The notes under the pieces were generated by a model that saw only the letters and a program-made list of their open reading frames with translations, did no database searches and was not told the DNA's origin. Position numbers and translations under genes: made by a program. Shown here one piece after another: positions 48,724-64,000 of a stretch of 64,000 nucleotides of DNA. The stretch spans positions 124,001 to 188,000 of the forward strand of contig JNEN01000843.1 in NCBI GenBank assembly GCA_000697355.1, given 5' to 3'. This stretch comes from Syncephalastrum monosporum B8922. Its lineage: Eukaryota; Mucoromycota; Mucoromycetes; Mucorales; Syncephalastraceae. Position 1 is the first letter of the stretch. Each line of letters begins with the position of its first letter.

Positions 48724-50286
48724 TTAACATTCTAATTTGGAGTCGTAAGGAGTCGAGGGAAAGGAGGATGTACGGGGCTGCTGGAAAAATCGCGATCGAC
48801 GGACGTCTTTGTGCGGCAAATCGCCACTGGCGGTGCTATTATTGCTGAAGCCCGCCCAGGAGAGCAACGCGGGTGTCTCGGGTGTATGTGCTGTATAATT
48901 CGTCGGTGATGAAGTTGGAGGTGAGGACATGCGTTGCTTTCCTTTCGTGTGGGAGTGGACAACGGGCGATGGTTTGCAGAGCGAGGCCGACGACGGTCGT
49001 GGCCGGACAGGGCCTGGAGGTGACGGTCTCCTATTATGGTAAAAGGAAGCCAAATGACGGAGGGAAGGGGATGGCGCGTGCAATAGACACGATAGGGACC
49101 GTCGCTTCTGATGCCGTACCAACACGTGGTCAAGGGCTTGGATCCACTGGTTATGGTCGGTCCAACTCATGCATTGGAGCACGACGTCACGGTCGGGAGC
49201 CTTGAGGACAATGCGCGGCGTGATATTCGGATGGCTCTGGCTCTCCACTGCAAACGAATCGATGTAGGCTATACAAGGCAACAAATCAGTTCACGCGTGT
49301 TCAAATACTGTTGCCTCCACTGAACTGTGATTACCCCACTTGCTGCTCCTCGTTGGATCTTCTCGGCGCCAGTACAACGTGCGCGATTCGAGCCACACGT
49401 GGCGGCCATGACGGAGCCCATGCCGCGTGTATTTCCACATCCATGTGGGTAACACGCCGGTGGGTCGTCCCATCTTGGCCGACTCCTTGTCGTCAGCCTC
49501 CTCATCGTCAGTCTCCTCTTCCTCTTGATCATCTTTGTCATCCATTTGATGATAGTTGGCTTGATATTCTCCCAGATCCTCCTCCTGCTTTTCGCCATCG
49601 CTCAATCCGGATATTGGCGGTAGCACATGCGTCGACAAGACGGGTACAGGTGAGGGCAGGACAGTGGCATTATGTTTGTGAGTCGGGTGATGACTATGTA
49701 GACTGGCCTGGTCGTCACTGCTGTCTGAGTCTTCCTCGCTGCTATTGGTAATGGAAAGACCATCGTGATGGTAGGCATGCTGTAGTGCTTCGTGTAACTC
49801 GCGATTTTGTTGCCGCAATTTGCGCAGGAGTATGTTTAGCCTCGCCACTTCATCTTGGCCTTCGCGGGCGTAACTATTCTGGACGGCCTTGCACAGCTCA
49901 AGTTCCTGGTTGACTAGACTATGATGTCGCTCGGCGCGTGCCTGGTCCATTCGTAGCCGCGCCAGGGTCTGGTTTTGCCCATGCACTTGGTCGACAAGTA
50001 GCTGGCGCGCCATCTCCAGTGCCCACACCTCTTGCTGGAGCTGATCATATGCCCTACGTTTTTCTTCTAGAGTCTCACTCAATTGCTGGTGGTAGCGCTG
50101 CCACTCAAGTTTGTCGAGCTGAAGCGATGTCAGTTGACGTTGCTGCTGTTGTACGGTATGCTGCAGGCGACGTAGTTTGGCAAGCAAATTGAGGCCGATC
50201 TCGCTCGCCAGTTCCACATCGATCTGTGCTTGCCCTTTGCCGTCCGCTGCCTCGCTGCTCCTCGAAGCCTGGGGCGTTATTATCAT
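48724..50286 (-). CDS. Coiled-coil protein with Num1/Mcp5-type cortical PH domain
   Basis: Exons (5' to 3') 49335-50286 and 48724-49268; 498 residues. A coiled coil fills roughly residues 20-175 (AKLRRLQHTVQQQQRQLTSL and on). An acidic, Ser/Asp-rich linker follows. The PH domain begins near 290 with LPTWMWKYTRHGLRHGRHVW, then SRTLYWRREDP; after the intron come AYIDSFAVESQSHPN, IVLKAPDRDVVLQCMSW and WIQALDHVLVRHQ. The WKYTR and RTLYW motifs are those of the Num1/Mcp5 PH family, which binds PI(4,5)P2 at the cell cortex and anchors dynein and mitochondria. It is much shorter than yeast Num1, closer to Mcp5. The C-terminus is Ser/Pro-rich. ATG 50286 is the first ATG; frame upstream has only a TTG. 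Confidence 0.87.
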
Positions 50287-50611
50287 GGAAGTGGCTTCAA
50301 ATGAAAAAAGTAAATAAATAAATGAAAGTAAAGGAAGCCGAAAAGTCAAGTGTGGTATTAGGAAAGAAGATTCACAAACTTTTCTTCTTTTTTAATGCTT
50401 GACATTTGGGGTCTCCTCTGTTATTTTACGCTTCTGACGCCGCATGGTTTCATTTGCGACTGGGTCAGCTGCGGGCCCGCCTTTCAAAAGAAGTAACCCA
50501 TGCGCCCCCTCAACACACCCTTTTTTTTTTCTTTACCAGGCAGTCATTGGGGCCTGAGCGTCAAGGCCTAATATTGTAGATATATTGTTGTTCAAACCTT
50601 CCTTCCCTTCT
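50287..50611. other. Intergenic, cortical PH gene to USP7 3' end
   Basis: 325 bases; leader of the PH gene and the 3' end of USP7. No clear signals apart from T runs. Confidence 0.45.
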
Positions 50612-54974
<4,363 letters not shown>

Positions 54975-55328
54975 GATTATTATGTGTGTAAAAGTGAAAA
55001 GCTACGCAAGACGAACTTGACTTAACTGAACAAGAAAACTCACTGGGTGTCTTTCACCAACTGGTGACGACTTTTCAACTCCCGATAAACCGACCCGTGG
55101 AACACGCGCGTAAATAAAAGGCACCTGCACTGTCCCTTCACATCCAAAAATGTCTCTATTTCGCCGTGTCCTTCCTGCTCCTACCCTTCTTCCATTTTCC
55201 CTCCACAAACGCCCCTTCCACCATTCGACAGTAATGCACTTAGCCTATATGTGAAGTATGCTATATGTATGATGTATGCGTGTATTTACAGTAAGTAGAG
55301 GAGGAGATATATGCATGTGTAAAGGGGA
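54975..55328. other. Intergenic, USP7 promoter and lipase 3' end
   Basis: About 350 bases with CT-rich (on the minus strand GA-rich) sequence; no TATA box was recognised for USP7. Confidence 0.45.
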
Positions 55329-58300
55329 TTAGTAAGGTTGGTAGTACGTCGCCCGCAGTTGATTAATCGCGCCCTGATAGCTTGCAAGCATATGGTCTTC
55401 TATACAGGATTTGGTGATAAACATTTCGTTGGAAATCGCATGGGACCCAATGTGCGCTGTGAACCGTGCGCGTGTGACGCCTGGAATCTTTTTTGAGACT
55501 TGCTTCGCCTTGGATTTGGCTCGTTTATGAAGCGGCCGGTGGGGGACGGCAACAGAGGGTGCGGGTGTGTGTTTTTCTTCCACAAAGCGATGTGCACGCG
55601 TGCGACGGATGTAGACAATGTTTCCAGGTATATACAGCTACATATTCATAGCATGAGTATCATCAATACTAATAACGCGCTCAACTGTGTTTACCAGGGG
55701 GTAGAGTTGGTCCGCACTGTGATAGATCTGCTCGCGACGCTGAGATATAATATCAAAGCAGATTTTGCGCGCATCCGCGTTTGTCATCACCTTCATCCAT
55801 CCTCCCAACGCGTCATACGCGCTAATTGTGTCCATGACCAATTCCTTGAGCTCCATGGCGGTGCCATATGACAGACGGCCGACGACGTCGTCTTGAACGA
55901 TGAAACTATGAATGTAGTCGCGGTATTTGTGCGTCAATTCCCGCGAAACCAACGCGACCGGGGCGTAGCTATAGCAGTGCAGGCGGAAGGAAGGGTTCTC
56001 GGCTAGTTGGCGAAGCTCATCCATGTGCTCAGATACAATCATGGTCAAGAGACTGGCAGCTCCGCCACCCAGCGAATGCCCTGTAATGATCAAGGAGGAA
56101 AGTTCGGTTCGGTGGTGGTGAATATAGCGGAATATCTGTGGGATAATATTGGTGTAGAACCACTGCGCGGAGGCTAGCATGCCGGAGTGAACGAGACCGC
56201 CCTTGTAGGGTCGATACTCGCACACAAGGTCTGTGATCGCATCGTATAGACTCCAGGTACCACGGATGCTTAGCACTATGGCATTCCTTGAACGGTCTAT
56301 GGCGACGAAGTAGCTAGGCTGAAATGCAGCGCCTTTGCGCAGGCCATACTCGTACCCGAGTAAGTCCTCGGGATGCAACTTGAGATAATGGATGATGGCA
56401 TACTTGTTGGAGCGGCGGTGACGGGCTTCTCGTATATACTGGCCATAAGACCCCAGATAGCACAAACCACGCCAGCCCTACAGATGAACGTCAGCAACCC
56501 CACCCATGCTATAGAATAAGAAAAGCTCTTACATAAGCAATCAAAGCGTACGCAAAATAATGACATCCTTCGTTGATCAGAAGAGGATCATGTATGCGCT
56601 GCGGTGCGGGTGGTCTGCCATAGGTGTCAGTATCGATCAACACAGCATATATCGTTGTTCCTACTTTGGCAGCGAAGAATAGTATCTCTGGAGGACGATG
56701 AGGGCCTTCAAAAGGCGTACACTCGTCACCTTAAAGCCTTGGCCCTAGTATATAATAAGTAACAGCGCCTGCATGTCCCTATTTCCAACTTACAAATGCA
56801 TTTGCCATCTTGATAATAGATCGGACAAGCGCCTGTGTTTGGCTACTTACGACCATGCCGATAAGATGGTCAATCACCGGATGAGACAGCGCGACTTCAT
56901 CAAATGAGTCCTTCATCCACTGCGACGCAAAGTTCTTATCGCCAAAGTTGACGCTGTGGATAATGTGACGCGCCTGTCGACGGGCGCCCTGCCGGATACG
57001 ATCGCGACGCCGTCTGGGTTGTTTATTCTCATCTTCCTTTTCCTCCTGCTCCGGCTTATCCGAGGGTACGCCGCGAAAACTGTCGTCCGAATCATTTTGA
57101 GAAAAGCCATATCGCTTACCCCGCGAGGAGGATTTGAGCTTCTTTGGCCAAATAAACTGCTGGAAGCGACGGCAGGTCGTATTCACCTTGCTTTGCGGAC
57201 GTTGGCTAGGCACAACACGTTGACGACGGTGCTTGGATGCGCGTTTCTCCGACCGTGGCTCATTCGGATCCTTCTCGACGTTCGTACTCATGATGGTCGT
57301 CAGTCGGTCACGAAAAACAAGATCAACATAGTTTTCGTCGCGCGCCAGTTCACCGCGGCCGTGTTGGGATGCGCCCGGTGAATCGGTGCGAGGCGGCACG
57401 GCTGTCCCACTCGAAGAATACGAGAGCGACATGAATTCTTTGCTGCTGTTATTGTTGCTATCGTTGTTGCTATCATTGTCGTCGTCTTCGTTGGGGAATG
57501 GATGGTCGATGTTGGGCCGTGTACTCACACGGCGAATCGCAGGTGTTGATACCGGCCAGTCCTGCCGGCTCGTGGACTCGTCTTCGGAAGAGGCATAGTT
57601 GTAAGAATATTTCCGTGCGCGCTCAAGAAGGGTTTTTGGGTCGGGGAGGTCAATATCCGAAGGTTGTTGATAATGGTATCGAATGCGGATCTGGACGGAA
57701 CCCAATAGGCGCGCATGGGACACTTGACCTGTGCGTTTAGCGACCTCGAGGAACGCGCTGCTGACCAGGGTCTCGCGTACGTCTTCAGGGAGCGTACGTC
57801 GGGCGCGGTATTCGTATATGGGTAGAAACCTATATTTGGGAGGGTTAGACGTCTTTCCATGTGGTCAGATACTACTTGCGTAACAAAGATGTCGTCACGC
57901 CCTTCCAGTTTTGACAATTTCAGCTTGGCTTTGCCGATGTGCTTGTTTTTCGAAGGCCAGTGGCTTCTGGGTTTATCATACAAATCGAACTACAACGCAT
58001 GTCAGCAACCGAAGAGTCGAGAGCGTCATGCTTACTTCAACAGTATCGAACAATTGAGCATGATAAGAGACGATAAAGACAAAGCCTTCGTTCCAATCGC
58101 CATGATGTGATGACGCGCGTCGCGAGAAATATTGAGCCGAGCCCATCTTGACCCGCATCACCGGGCGCTTCAATGGCTCGTCGGTCCGGATATTAAGGAG
58201 ATCCACCTGGGAGGGAAATTGGTCAAGCGCTCCAAAATTCCTATCCGAGAATTATCATTACCTGCAGTTTGCCTGGCATCAGCTGCTGCTGTTCGGGAAT

Positions 58301-58513
58301 CGTCTTCTGGAAAGATTCCCATTCATGTTTGAGTCGATGAATGTCCGGGACAGAGTAGGTGCGTGGGTGTTTTCTCGACGGCAGCGGCGCCTGTTTGTTG
58401 CATTTGCATCGATTGCTTTGGTTGCTACTGCTGTTGTTACTGGCCAGTGAGCAGTGTTTGTAATGCGAGGAATCCACCCTGATGTTCTCGCGGCTGCTAT
58501 CGTTGTTGTCCAT
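55329..58513 (-). CDS. C2 domain plus class-3 lipase (sn1-specific diacylglycerol lipase-like)
   Basis: Exons (5' to 3') 58262-58513, 58036-58206, 57880-57989, 56794-57829, 56665-56744, 56533-56614, 55695-56477, 55329-55637; 940 residues. An N-terminal C2 domain (about 85-190: VDLLNIRTDEPLKRPVMRVK, WNEGFVFIVSYHAQLFDTVE, KAKLKLSKLEGRDD) would bind membranes with calcium. A long charged linker follows. The C-terminal lipase has NAIVLSIRGTWSLYDAITDL, nucleophile elbow TGHSLGGGAASLL (Ser about 712), VQDDVVGRLS (likely Asp) and SHAISNEMF (likely His). YPLYIPGNIVYIRR matches the fungal/animal DAG-lipase pattern. Probable product: a monoacylglycerol from diacylglycerol, at the inner plasma membrane or vacuole (inference). 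Unlike animal DAGLα there are no four N-terminal membrane spans. The intron 57830-57879 is GC-AG. Confidence 0.9.
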
Positions 58514-58935
58514 TGCGCTGTCAAAGAAGGACAATGTGGACCAGACAACAGCGAGGGATCAAGCTTTTTACATGTACTGAAAGCGGTAAAAAAGAGTATG
58601 GAAAAAAAATTGGCCGGGCTGCCCGGGCGGACCCTTTTCAATTAAAAGGGTACATGCAGCTGCTACTCCACTGTATGTACTGCCTTCTGGGAAATGGAAG
58701 AACTGGCAACATAGTACAGCAGAAAATGAAAGCTGGAAACAGTGCGCCTCACGCAGCATTCAGATATGTAGCGCACTGTTGCATGAACTGCTCGCCGTAA
58801 GTGCTCCTCCTTCCACGTGAGTTGTGCCACGGGCCACACTGATACGACGTGAACCCATGGTGAGATCACATGATCGTTTCCCGGTGACCAAATTTGGGCC
58901 TCGTATAGCTCCTCGGGTTCTGCATCTTTCGCGTC
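58514..58935. other. Head-to-head promoter region of lipase and RraA-like genes
   Basis: 422 bases between two divergent start codons. No TATA box was recognised. Confidence 0.45.
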
Positions 58936-60037
58936 ATGACCGTTAATGCTGCAGCTCTGAATGCTCTCAAGCGATTCTCCTCTTGCGAGGTACGCCTCTG
59001 TTACGTTTGCCCCTTGTCTAGTCCACTTTCCCCTTCTGAAGGCGGTCCACTCATGACGAATGCTGCATAATAATAATAGGTTGCCGACGCTCTACTGAAG
59101 CTTGGACAACGCCCCTGGGGAGGCTACATTCCGGATATTGAAATGTGGTCACCCAAGTACTGTGAAGGTGACACCCGTATTGTTGGGCCTGCCTTCACTG
59201 TCAAGGTAGAGACTCATAGCATGGAACAGATGGTCAGGGTGGCTGATACATATAATGTGTGTGTGTGTGTGTGTATTCTGCCTCCTGTAGATGGTGGATA
59301 AGGAGAATACGACGGCTCCGACGCCTCCACAGCATTTTGTGAGTTATCTCTCCTACTTGCAAAGTCTCATGACTTCAAGCGCTCACTACGTGTCGATTGG
59401 TAGGCTGATGCAGCGACCGAGGGTAGCGTGATTGTCATATCCGCCCCACCAGGTATCAACTGATCATCCTAGATACTGGGTGCCGTATTACTCGTTTATA
59501 TAGCACTCCTTTGTCTCACTCCCTCTTTTTTCCTTTATTTCTCTCGTAGCTGTCAAAGGAGCCGTCTGGGGCGGGTTGATGTCGGCACGTGCAAAAGCAA
59601 AGAAGGTACACGGCGTTATTATCGATGGACGCGTCCGAGATCTGCGTGAGCATCGATCGATGGAATATCCGGTATGGATAAGGCAACACACCTCAAAGAG
59701 TCCCTTTTCTAACCACGTAGGCTCCCCTCTTTTGCCGATATGCCGAACGCCCCGCATGCAGGTTTTCGCCAAACAACACTCAACTCTGGCCCAAAACGCG
59801 TTCGTGCGACCTTCTGAGCTTCAAGTACCGCTGACCATGTCGACGTCCCCTGTCACGGTCCATCCGGGCGATATTATCGTTGCCGATCTCGACGGTGTGA
59901 TCTGTGTGCCTGTATCCCTCGTAGACCAAGTCATTGAAAGTTGCGAAAAATACGTGGCGATTGATGATAAGTGTATGGAAGCACTACAACAAGGTCATGG
60001 TGTAAAGGAGACATTCGCGAAGTTCCGTGGTACCTAG
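58936..60037 (+). CDS. RraA-like protein / HMG-CHA aldolase family
   Basis: Exons 58936-58989, 59080-59205, 59291-59338, 59404-59452, 59550-59671, 59762-60037; 224 residues. Family blocks: FSSCEVADALLKLG, a glycine-rich WGGYIPDIEMWSP, GAVWGGLMSARAKAKKVHG, VIIDGRVRDLREH and a late HPGDIIVADLDGVICVPV. The GRVRD motif supplies the Arg and Asp that bind substrate and metal in 4-hydroxy-4-methyl-2-oxoglutarate aldolases and yeast YER010C. Those enzymes split hydroxy-oxo acids to pyruvate and also decarboxylate oxaloacetate. Bacterial RraA, by contrast, inhibits RNase E and lacks the aldolase Asp. Because GRVRD is complete, an enzyme is favoured. The second intron contains a (TG)9 repeat. Confidence 0.92.
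59256..59274 (+). repeat. (TG)9 microsatellite in an intron of the RraA-like gene
   Basis: Nine TG units (plus one T) fall inside the intron 59206-59290, upstream of its CT-rich acceptor. Confidence 0.85.
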
Positions 60038-61362
60038 GCACTCAGATATGCAATCATCTTCGCTCTGTGTCCCTTTCACTTCATAACAAAGTTTTTCTAT
60101 GATATTCTTAACAAAACTCGCAACAATCCCGAGAACCTTACTTTTGGAACTTATTGAAAAATACTCCTCAGCGAAGAGGCGTTCCTTTCCTTCCTTTCTT
60201 TTCCTATTTATCATGTGTTCGCGGTACCCTCGCCACTATAATCCACCACATCTGGTTGCCAGTACGTAGCACTATATGTAGTTTGCTATATTGTTGTACT
60301 CTTTTCCTGATCGAATAATGGAGCATATAGATAGTGTATCTCGGCCTGGGAAAGCATAATAGCATTCTGTACAACGAATGCTTCCAAACAGCCCTTCATA
60401 GGTTTCTTTGTGTTGTTTTACTATACAAATTTAGCCTGGTAAGGCAGGGTTGCAACCGCTTCCGCACAAGTGTTTGTGTTTTACTATTTGATCCCTGCAT
60501 TTTAGAAGGAAAACAGAAATAAAAAAGATGAAACACGACGGGATTGAGCGGTTAAAAATAAAGCATACACATCTTCATGCTGCACTTCATACAAACTAGA
60601 TGAGCCCATATGCATATCGCCCGGCTTCTCGTGCATCATTTGGGGCGGAACTCGATAATTTCCCTGTTCAAAATAAACTCTCCAGGAGTCAGACAGATCT
60701 ACGCGTATGATAGCATTATATGTGCATTAAGTGCTTCAACTAACATGGTGGTTCGCTGATCATTCATTATACAGTATTGTAGTATCAGGAGCAATATACT
60801 AAATAATTTGATTATTGAAGATTGCAGCATGGAAGATACCTGATATATTCATGAGATACCGACACATGCGTACTCTTCTTCCATTTTTTTTTTGTTTCCC
60901 TGGTTATCCATCTCTAGTTCAGGATCATGATGCTTTACTTTGATGGGAAAAGAGCTTCATAATGGTAAACTGGCATATATTTGCTGCGTAGAATTAAAGA
61001 TAGATTACAGTAAATAAAAGCTTTTCTCTCTCGTTTGGCTACCAGGAACAGTCTCATGAGACGGCTATAGAGTGCGATGGGGAGGAGAGGTAATGAACGG
61101 GAGAGAGGAACAATGGACAAAGATGTGAACAACAGAAGAAATTATCTACAATGAGAAAGAGAAATAAGGGTGAACTTGATCGGGCAACCATGACAAGGGG
61201 AACTATGTTGTGAAGAGTAGGGACTGGGATGATAGAATAATGAACAGCTTTGGAGTGTGAGATATGTGAGAAAAAAAGGAAGTGGGCGTATGATCATGCA
61301 CGCACGATACATAAAGAAGGTAGTACTAGGCCAATACGACTCTATAACGCATGGCTTGCTGA
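60038..61362. other. Intergenic between converging genes
   Basis: 1.3 kb with no conserved open frame; AT-rich throughout. It probably holds both 3' ends; no clear RNA gene or repeat was recognised. Confidence 0.55.
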
Positions 61363-62300
61363 TCAGTAGCGTGCGTAGTAGCGGGCAAAGTTGGACGTAG
61401 ACTTGGCATAGGACTGCTGTTGTTGTTGTACTTGTGGCGGGCAGCAAGCGGGCGAGTTAGGTTGGTGAGTGTGCTGAGGGAGGACGTCCGAGAAGATGTG
61501 GTCATGGTCGTAAGAGTACTGCTGTTGGTGAAGCGACGGGCGAGTAGTGATCATTTTCTCATGGAAGACGGCTGGTGCAAGCATATAGTCTTCCTCCTCT
61601 ACTGACGACATGATCAGTGAGGGTGGCGAGTTAGGGTGATAGCCCGGCTGATGATGAAAATAGTGAGGTGGGGGCGAAGGCGTGGTTGTGGACAAGGTAC
61701 GGCCAGAAGAGCAAGATGCAAGCGAGGCGCGTCGTGAGGTGGGCGGGGTGATCATGAGAGATGAGCGTCGACTTGTGATGGAGGAGGACATCGAGCGTTT
61801 ACGCGATTTTCGGATGCCTTGGAGGGTACGATAGCGGTTGAAGCAAGTCGCACGCTTGCGGTGCGGCAGCTGGTTCGAGATCTGGCCCCATGTCAGGCCC
61901 TTGGCAACACCTTGGCAAATAATCGCATCCTCTAAATCAGAGAACCGACTGCGCGGCTTGCCGTAGTTGCCTGCTTCTGCCATGGGCATCGTAGATGAAG
62001 GTGGCAACGGTGCGTTGGACGGGTCACCGTAGCAGTTGTAGATCTCGGGTTGGCCATTGTCTGCTATAGGCGGCGAGAGCGGTGGTGATGACAACAACAT
62101 GGACTGGTGGTGAGAGTGTTGTGAAAAGTTGTCATATGCGTGCTCAGGCTGGAACGCCAGCAAAGGTGCTTGCTCCTGTTGACGGAAGCAGGGCGAGCCC
62201 GAAACAGATGGAGGATTAAGAATGTCGGAAACTACACAGATATACAAGCAGGTGAGCCACATGTGGCAAACAAGACGACTTTGCGGAACATACTCTTCAT
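61363..62300 (-). CDS. Single-repeat Myb/SANT-like transcription regulator
   Basis: Exons (5' to 3') 62294-62300 and 61363-62231; 291 residues. Exon 1 is 7 nt (Met-Lys-Ile split). One Myb-like repeat lies near 105-155: RFSDLEDAIICQGVAKGLTW, then GQISNQLPHRKRATCFNRYR, with the spaced Trp/Phe/Tyr core. A basic stretch GIRKSRKR follows and can be a nuclear signal. The rest is low complexity: Ser/Pro, His and Gln runs (QVQQQQQ), ending NFARYYARY. Single Myb-domain proteins of this build are common in Mucoromycota. No target can be named. If the 7-nt exon is wrong, the protein would start further in. Confidence 0.8.
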
Positions 62301-64000
62301 GGTTGTGTTGTAAGTTTGGGGTAGAAGCTTAGAAAGAAAAAGTTCGGGTATTTGGTTGGAGAAAAGAAGAGAGAAGATAAGGAAGAGAGAGAGAAGGAAA
62401 GCTGCGATGAAATCTTTGGGCTTGTCCGAAATAAGGTCGCTTTATATACTTTGAGGCCGTGGAGAACAAGGGATAGATGTACCTGTTTTAGCTAATCCGC
62501 AATCATCTGTAGACTATATTTTATTTACATACATGCACGTTTGTATGCACAAATAAGTTTATCGCATTCTTGACATCAGTTTCCTTTGTGCTCCACAGCT
62601 GCTGCTGCCGCGTCTGTTGTTGTTTCTGCCGTTTTCGCTACCTCTGCTGCTCTGTGCGTCGTTGTTACTATGGAACAAACAAATACGGTTTCTTTAAAAA
62701 AAGTTTAGCGTCTGTGCCTCCATCCCTTTGTTTCTTTTTTTTCTTCTTTTTCATCTGACGACCTTTGTCGAATATTATCGGGTGCGCAGGGTGTATGTGA
62801 AATACAGGTGTGTGGATGGGAGAGGAGTTTCATCAAGGGTAGTAGCTCTATTTGCTCTTCGGTGGTGGTGAATTTCCCTCGTTCTTGTCGCCCATCCATC
62901 ATTGATCACCTCGTTTTGCAGAAAGGGGAGGGGTCCCGATATGCGTATGTGTATGCGCGTATTTTTTATCATTACGCTCTGGGGAGGCTTCCGCCGATTG
63001 TAAGCCCGGGCTATAAGGAAAAGGGAAGAGGGGTAGAGGGCACTGGACTAGGGGCCCGTTGATTTTCTATGCGGGTCAGCACAAGCCCTTCATCTCGGAT
63101 ATTGGCACCTACAGGTACAGCGGAAATGGCAAGGGGACAACCTTGAGCCGAAAATGAAAAAAGTGCCGAGAACACACATGGAAACCACACAAATAGAAAA
63201 AGTCTGTTCATCTTGCGTACAAAGATACGCTTGAAGTGTGAACGTGTATGTATAAATAATTGGGGGGATGAAGAGGACGAACCCAATATCACTGATTTTT
63301 GGCTCACGGACATGAAGCATGGAAAGGGAAATATGGCACAGAAGACCTGTGTGGTGTCATACAAAGTACGTGATAAGATGTGCTCAACGGGCCCTATTTA
63401 GAAGCACAAAAAGCAAAAACATGCTGCAAGGAAATCCGAAAAGGAGAGACAGGTACACTCAAAAAAGATTGTATGTGAAAGGGGGATAAGCCAACGAGGT
63501 GAGATGAGCACATTGTATAAGCTTTTCAACAAACATTACAATATTACAGATTTTTTTCATCTAGGAGCCCTCAGAGGCATTTGCGCTGTGAGCGGCGCAG
63601 AAACAACTATAGAGGTTTTTTTATATGTATAGCTAGGGAGGGAAGCTATAGGACGCATACACAACGAAAATAAGGCAGCCAAGCCATGCTCAATAGCCTA
63701 AAGGAGGCCATATAGGGTCCACTCACGGCGCACAAAAAAAGTGGGGAGTGTGTCTTTACTGCGTGAATACACCAAAAAGAGATCTGATCTTGCATCGGAA
63801 CCGTTTCAGGTACGCGTCAAGAACATTACGGAACCCGTCCGGGCATAATTCACGTACAAATTTGTGAATGACGGATACATATTTTAGATGCCAAAACAAA
63901 GTGCATTTTACTGTAGTAATCCTTTTTGTCTGTGATAGATTTATTATCGAACAATGACGACGACGACGATGACTCGGCATTCAGCCTAAAATCCGGTCGA
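62301..64000. other. 1.7 kb 5' flank of the Myb gene, to the window edge
   Basis: The part nearest 62301 is GA-rich on the plus strand (CT-rich for the minus-strand gene) and is the Myb leader. Farther out, a minus-strand open frame from 63211 begins like a signal peptide (MNRLFLFVWFPCVFSALF) and another (63756-63980) has no known motif; neither has enough support to be called a gene. Confidence 0.45.

Noticed and set aside
63011..63211. Minus-strand open frame with a signal-peptide-like start
   Set aside because: Only the hydrophobic leader looks meaningful; the rest is unremarkable and there is no TATA box.
63756..63980. 74-codon minus-strand open frame near the right edge
   Set aside because: No motif and odd composition; it could be an exon of a gene outside the window, but nothing supports it.

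Overview
This is eukaryotic nuclear DNA from a fungus, most likely a member of the Mucoromycota (probably Mucorales). Genes are dense and most are broken by GT-AG introns of about 47-80 nt. No bacterial, viral, rRNA or tRNA signals were seen. The gene set fits an early-diverging fungus: a class IV (CHS3-type) chitin synthase stands beside families that are patchy in Dikarya, namely a tubby-like protein, a PRL/PTP4A phosphatase, PLB1-type SGNH phospholipases and a USP7 with a MATH domain. The phylum is inferred from this gene content and the intron style, not from any search.

Layout. 0-13 kb: a DBP4 helicase gene (cut by the window edge) lies head-to-head with MAK21/NOC1, both for ribosome assembly. 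A four-exon chitin synthase and an eleven-exon APC2 follow. 13-18 kb: two tandem secreted SGNH phospholipase genes. 18-24 kb: a small protein with two identical-spacing Cys/His knuckles, a divergent Rab11-type GTPase on the minus strand, then about 3.1 kb without a recognisable gene. 24-36 kb (all plus): a STE-type kinase, an amphiphysin-like BAR-SH3 protein, a tubby-like protein, a Lys/Glu/Pro/Ala-rich disordered protein, a PRL phosphatase, a vacuolar PQ-loop transporter and a C2H2 regulator.

36-48 kb: COMPASS subunit SWD1/RBBP5 (minus), ORM1 sphingolipid regulator, a 3 kb gene-poor stretch, a possible 57-residue secreted peptide precursor with a Kex2-type site, a TVP15-like Golgi protein, a canonical Rab11 and a Pex30-type DysF protein. 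48-64 kb: a Num1/Mcp5-type cortical PH protein, USP7 (14 exons) and a C2/class-3 lipase resembling diacylglycerol lipase, all minus; then an RraA-like protein (plus), a one-repeat Myb regulator (minus) and a 1.7 kb tail with nothing convincing.

Grouped by role, the window holds membrane traffic and lipid genes (two Rab11, BAR-SH3, ORM1, TVP15-like, Pex30-like, Num1-like, lipases, tubby), ubiquitin and chromatin regulators (APC2, USP7, SWD1), ribosome assembly (DBP4, MAK21) and wall synthesis (chitin synthase). They do not form an obvious pathway cluster. Exon joins were worked out by hand from splice signals, reading-frame phase and family conservation, and summed lengths divide by three in every complete gene. 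The most novel-looking items are the small secreted peptide gene, the duplicated-knuckle protein, three GC-AG introns and several extremely short first coding exons.
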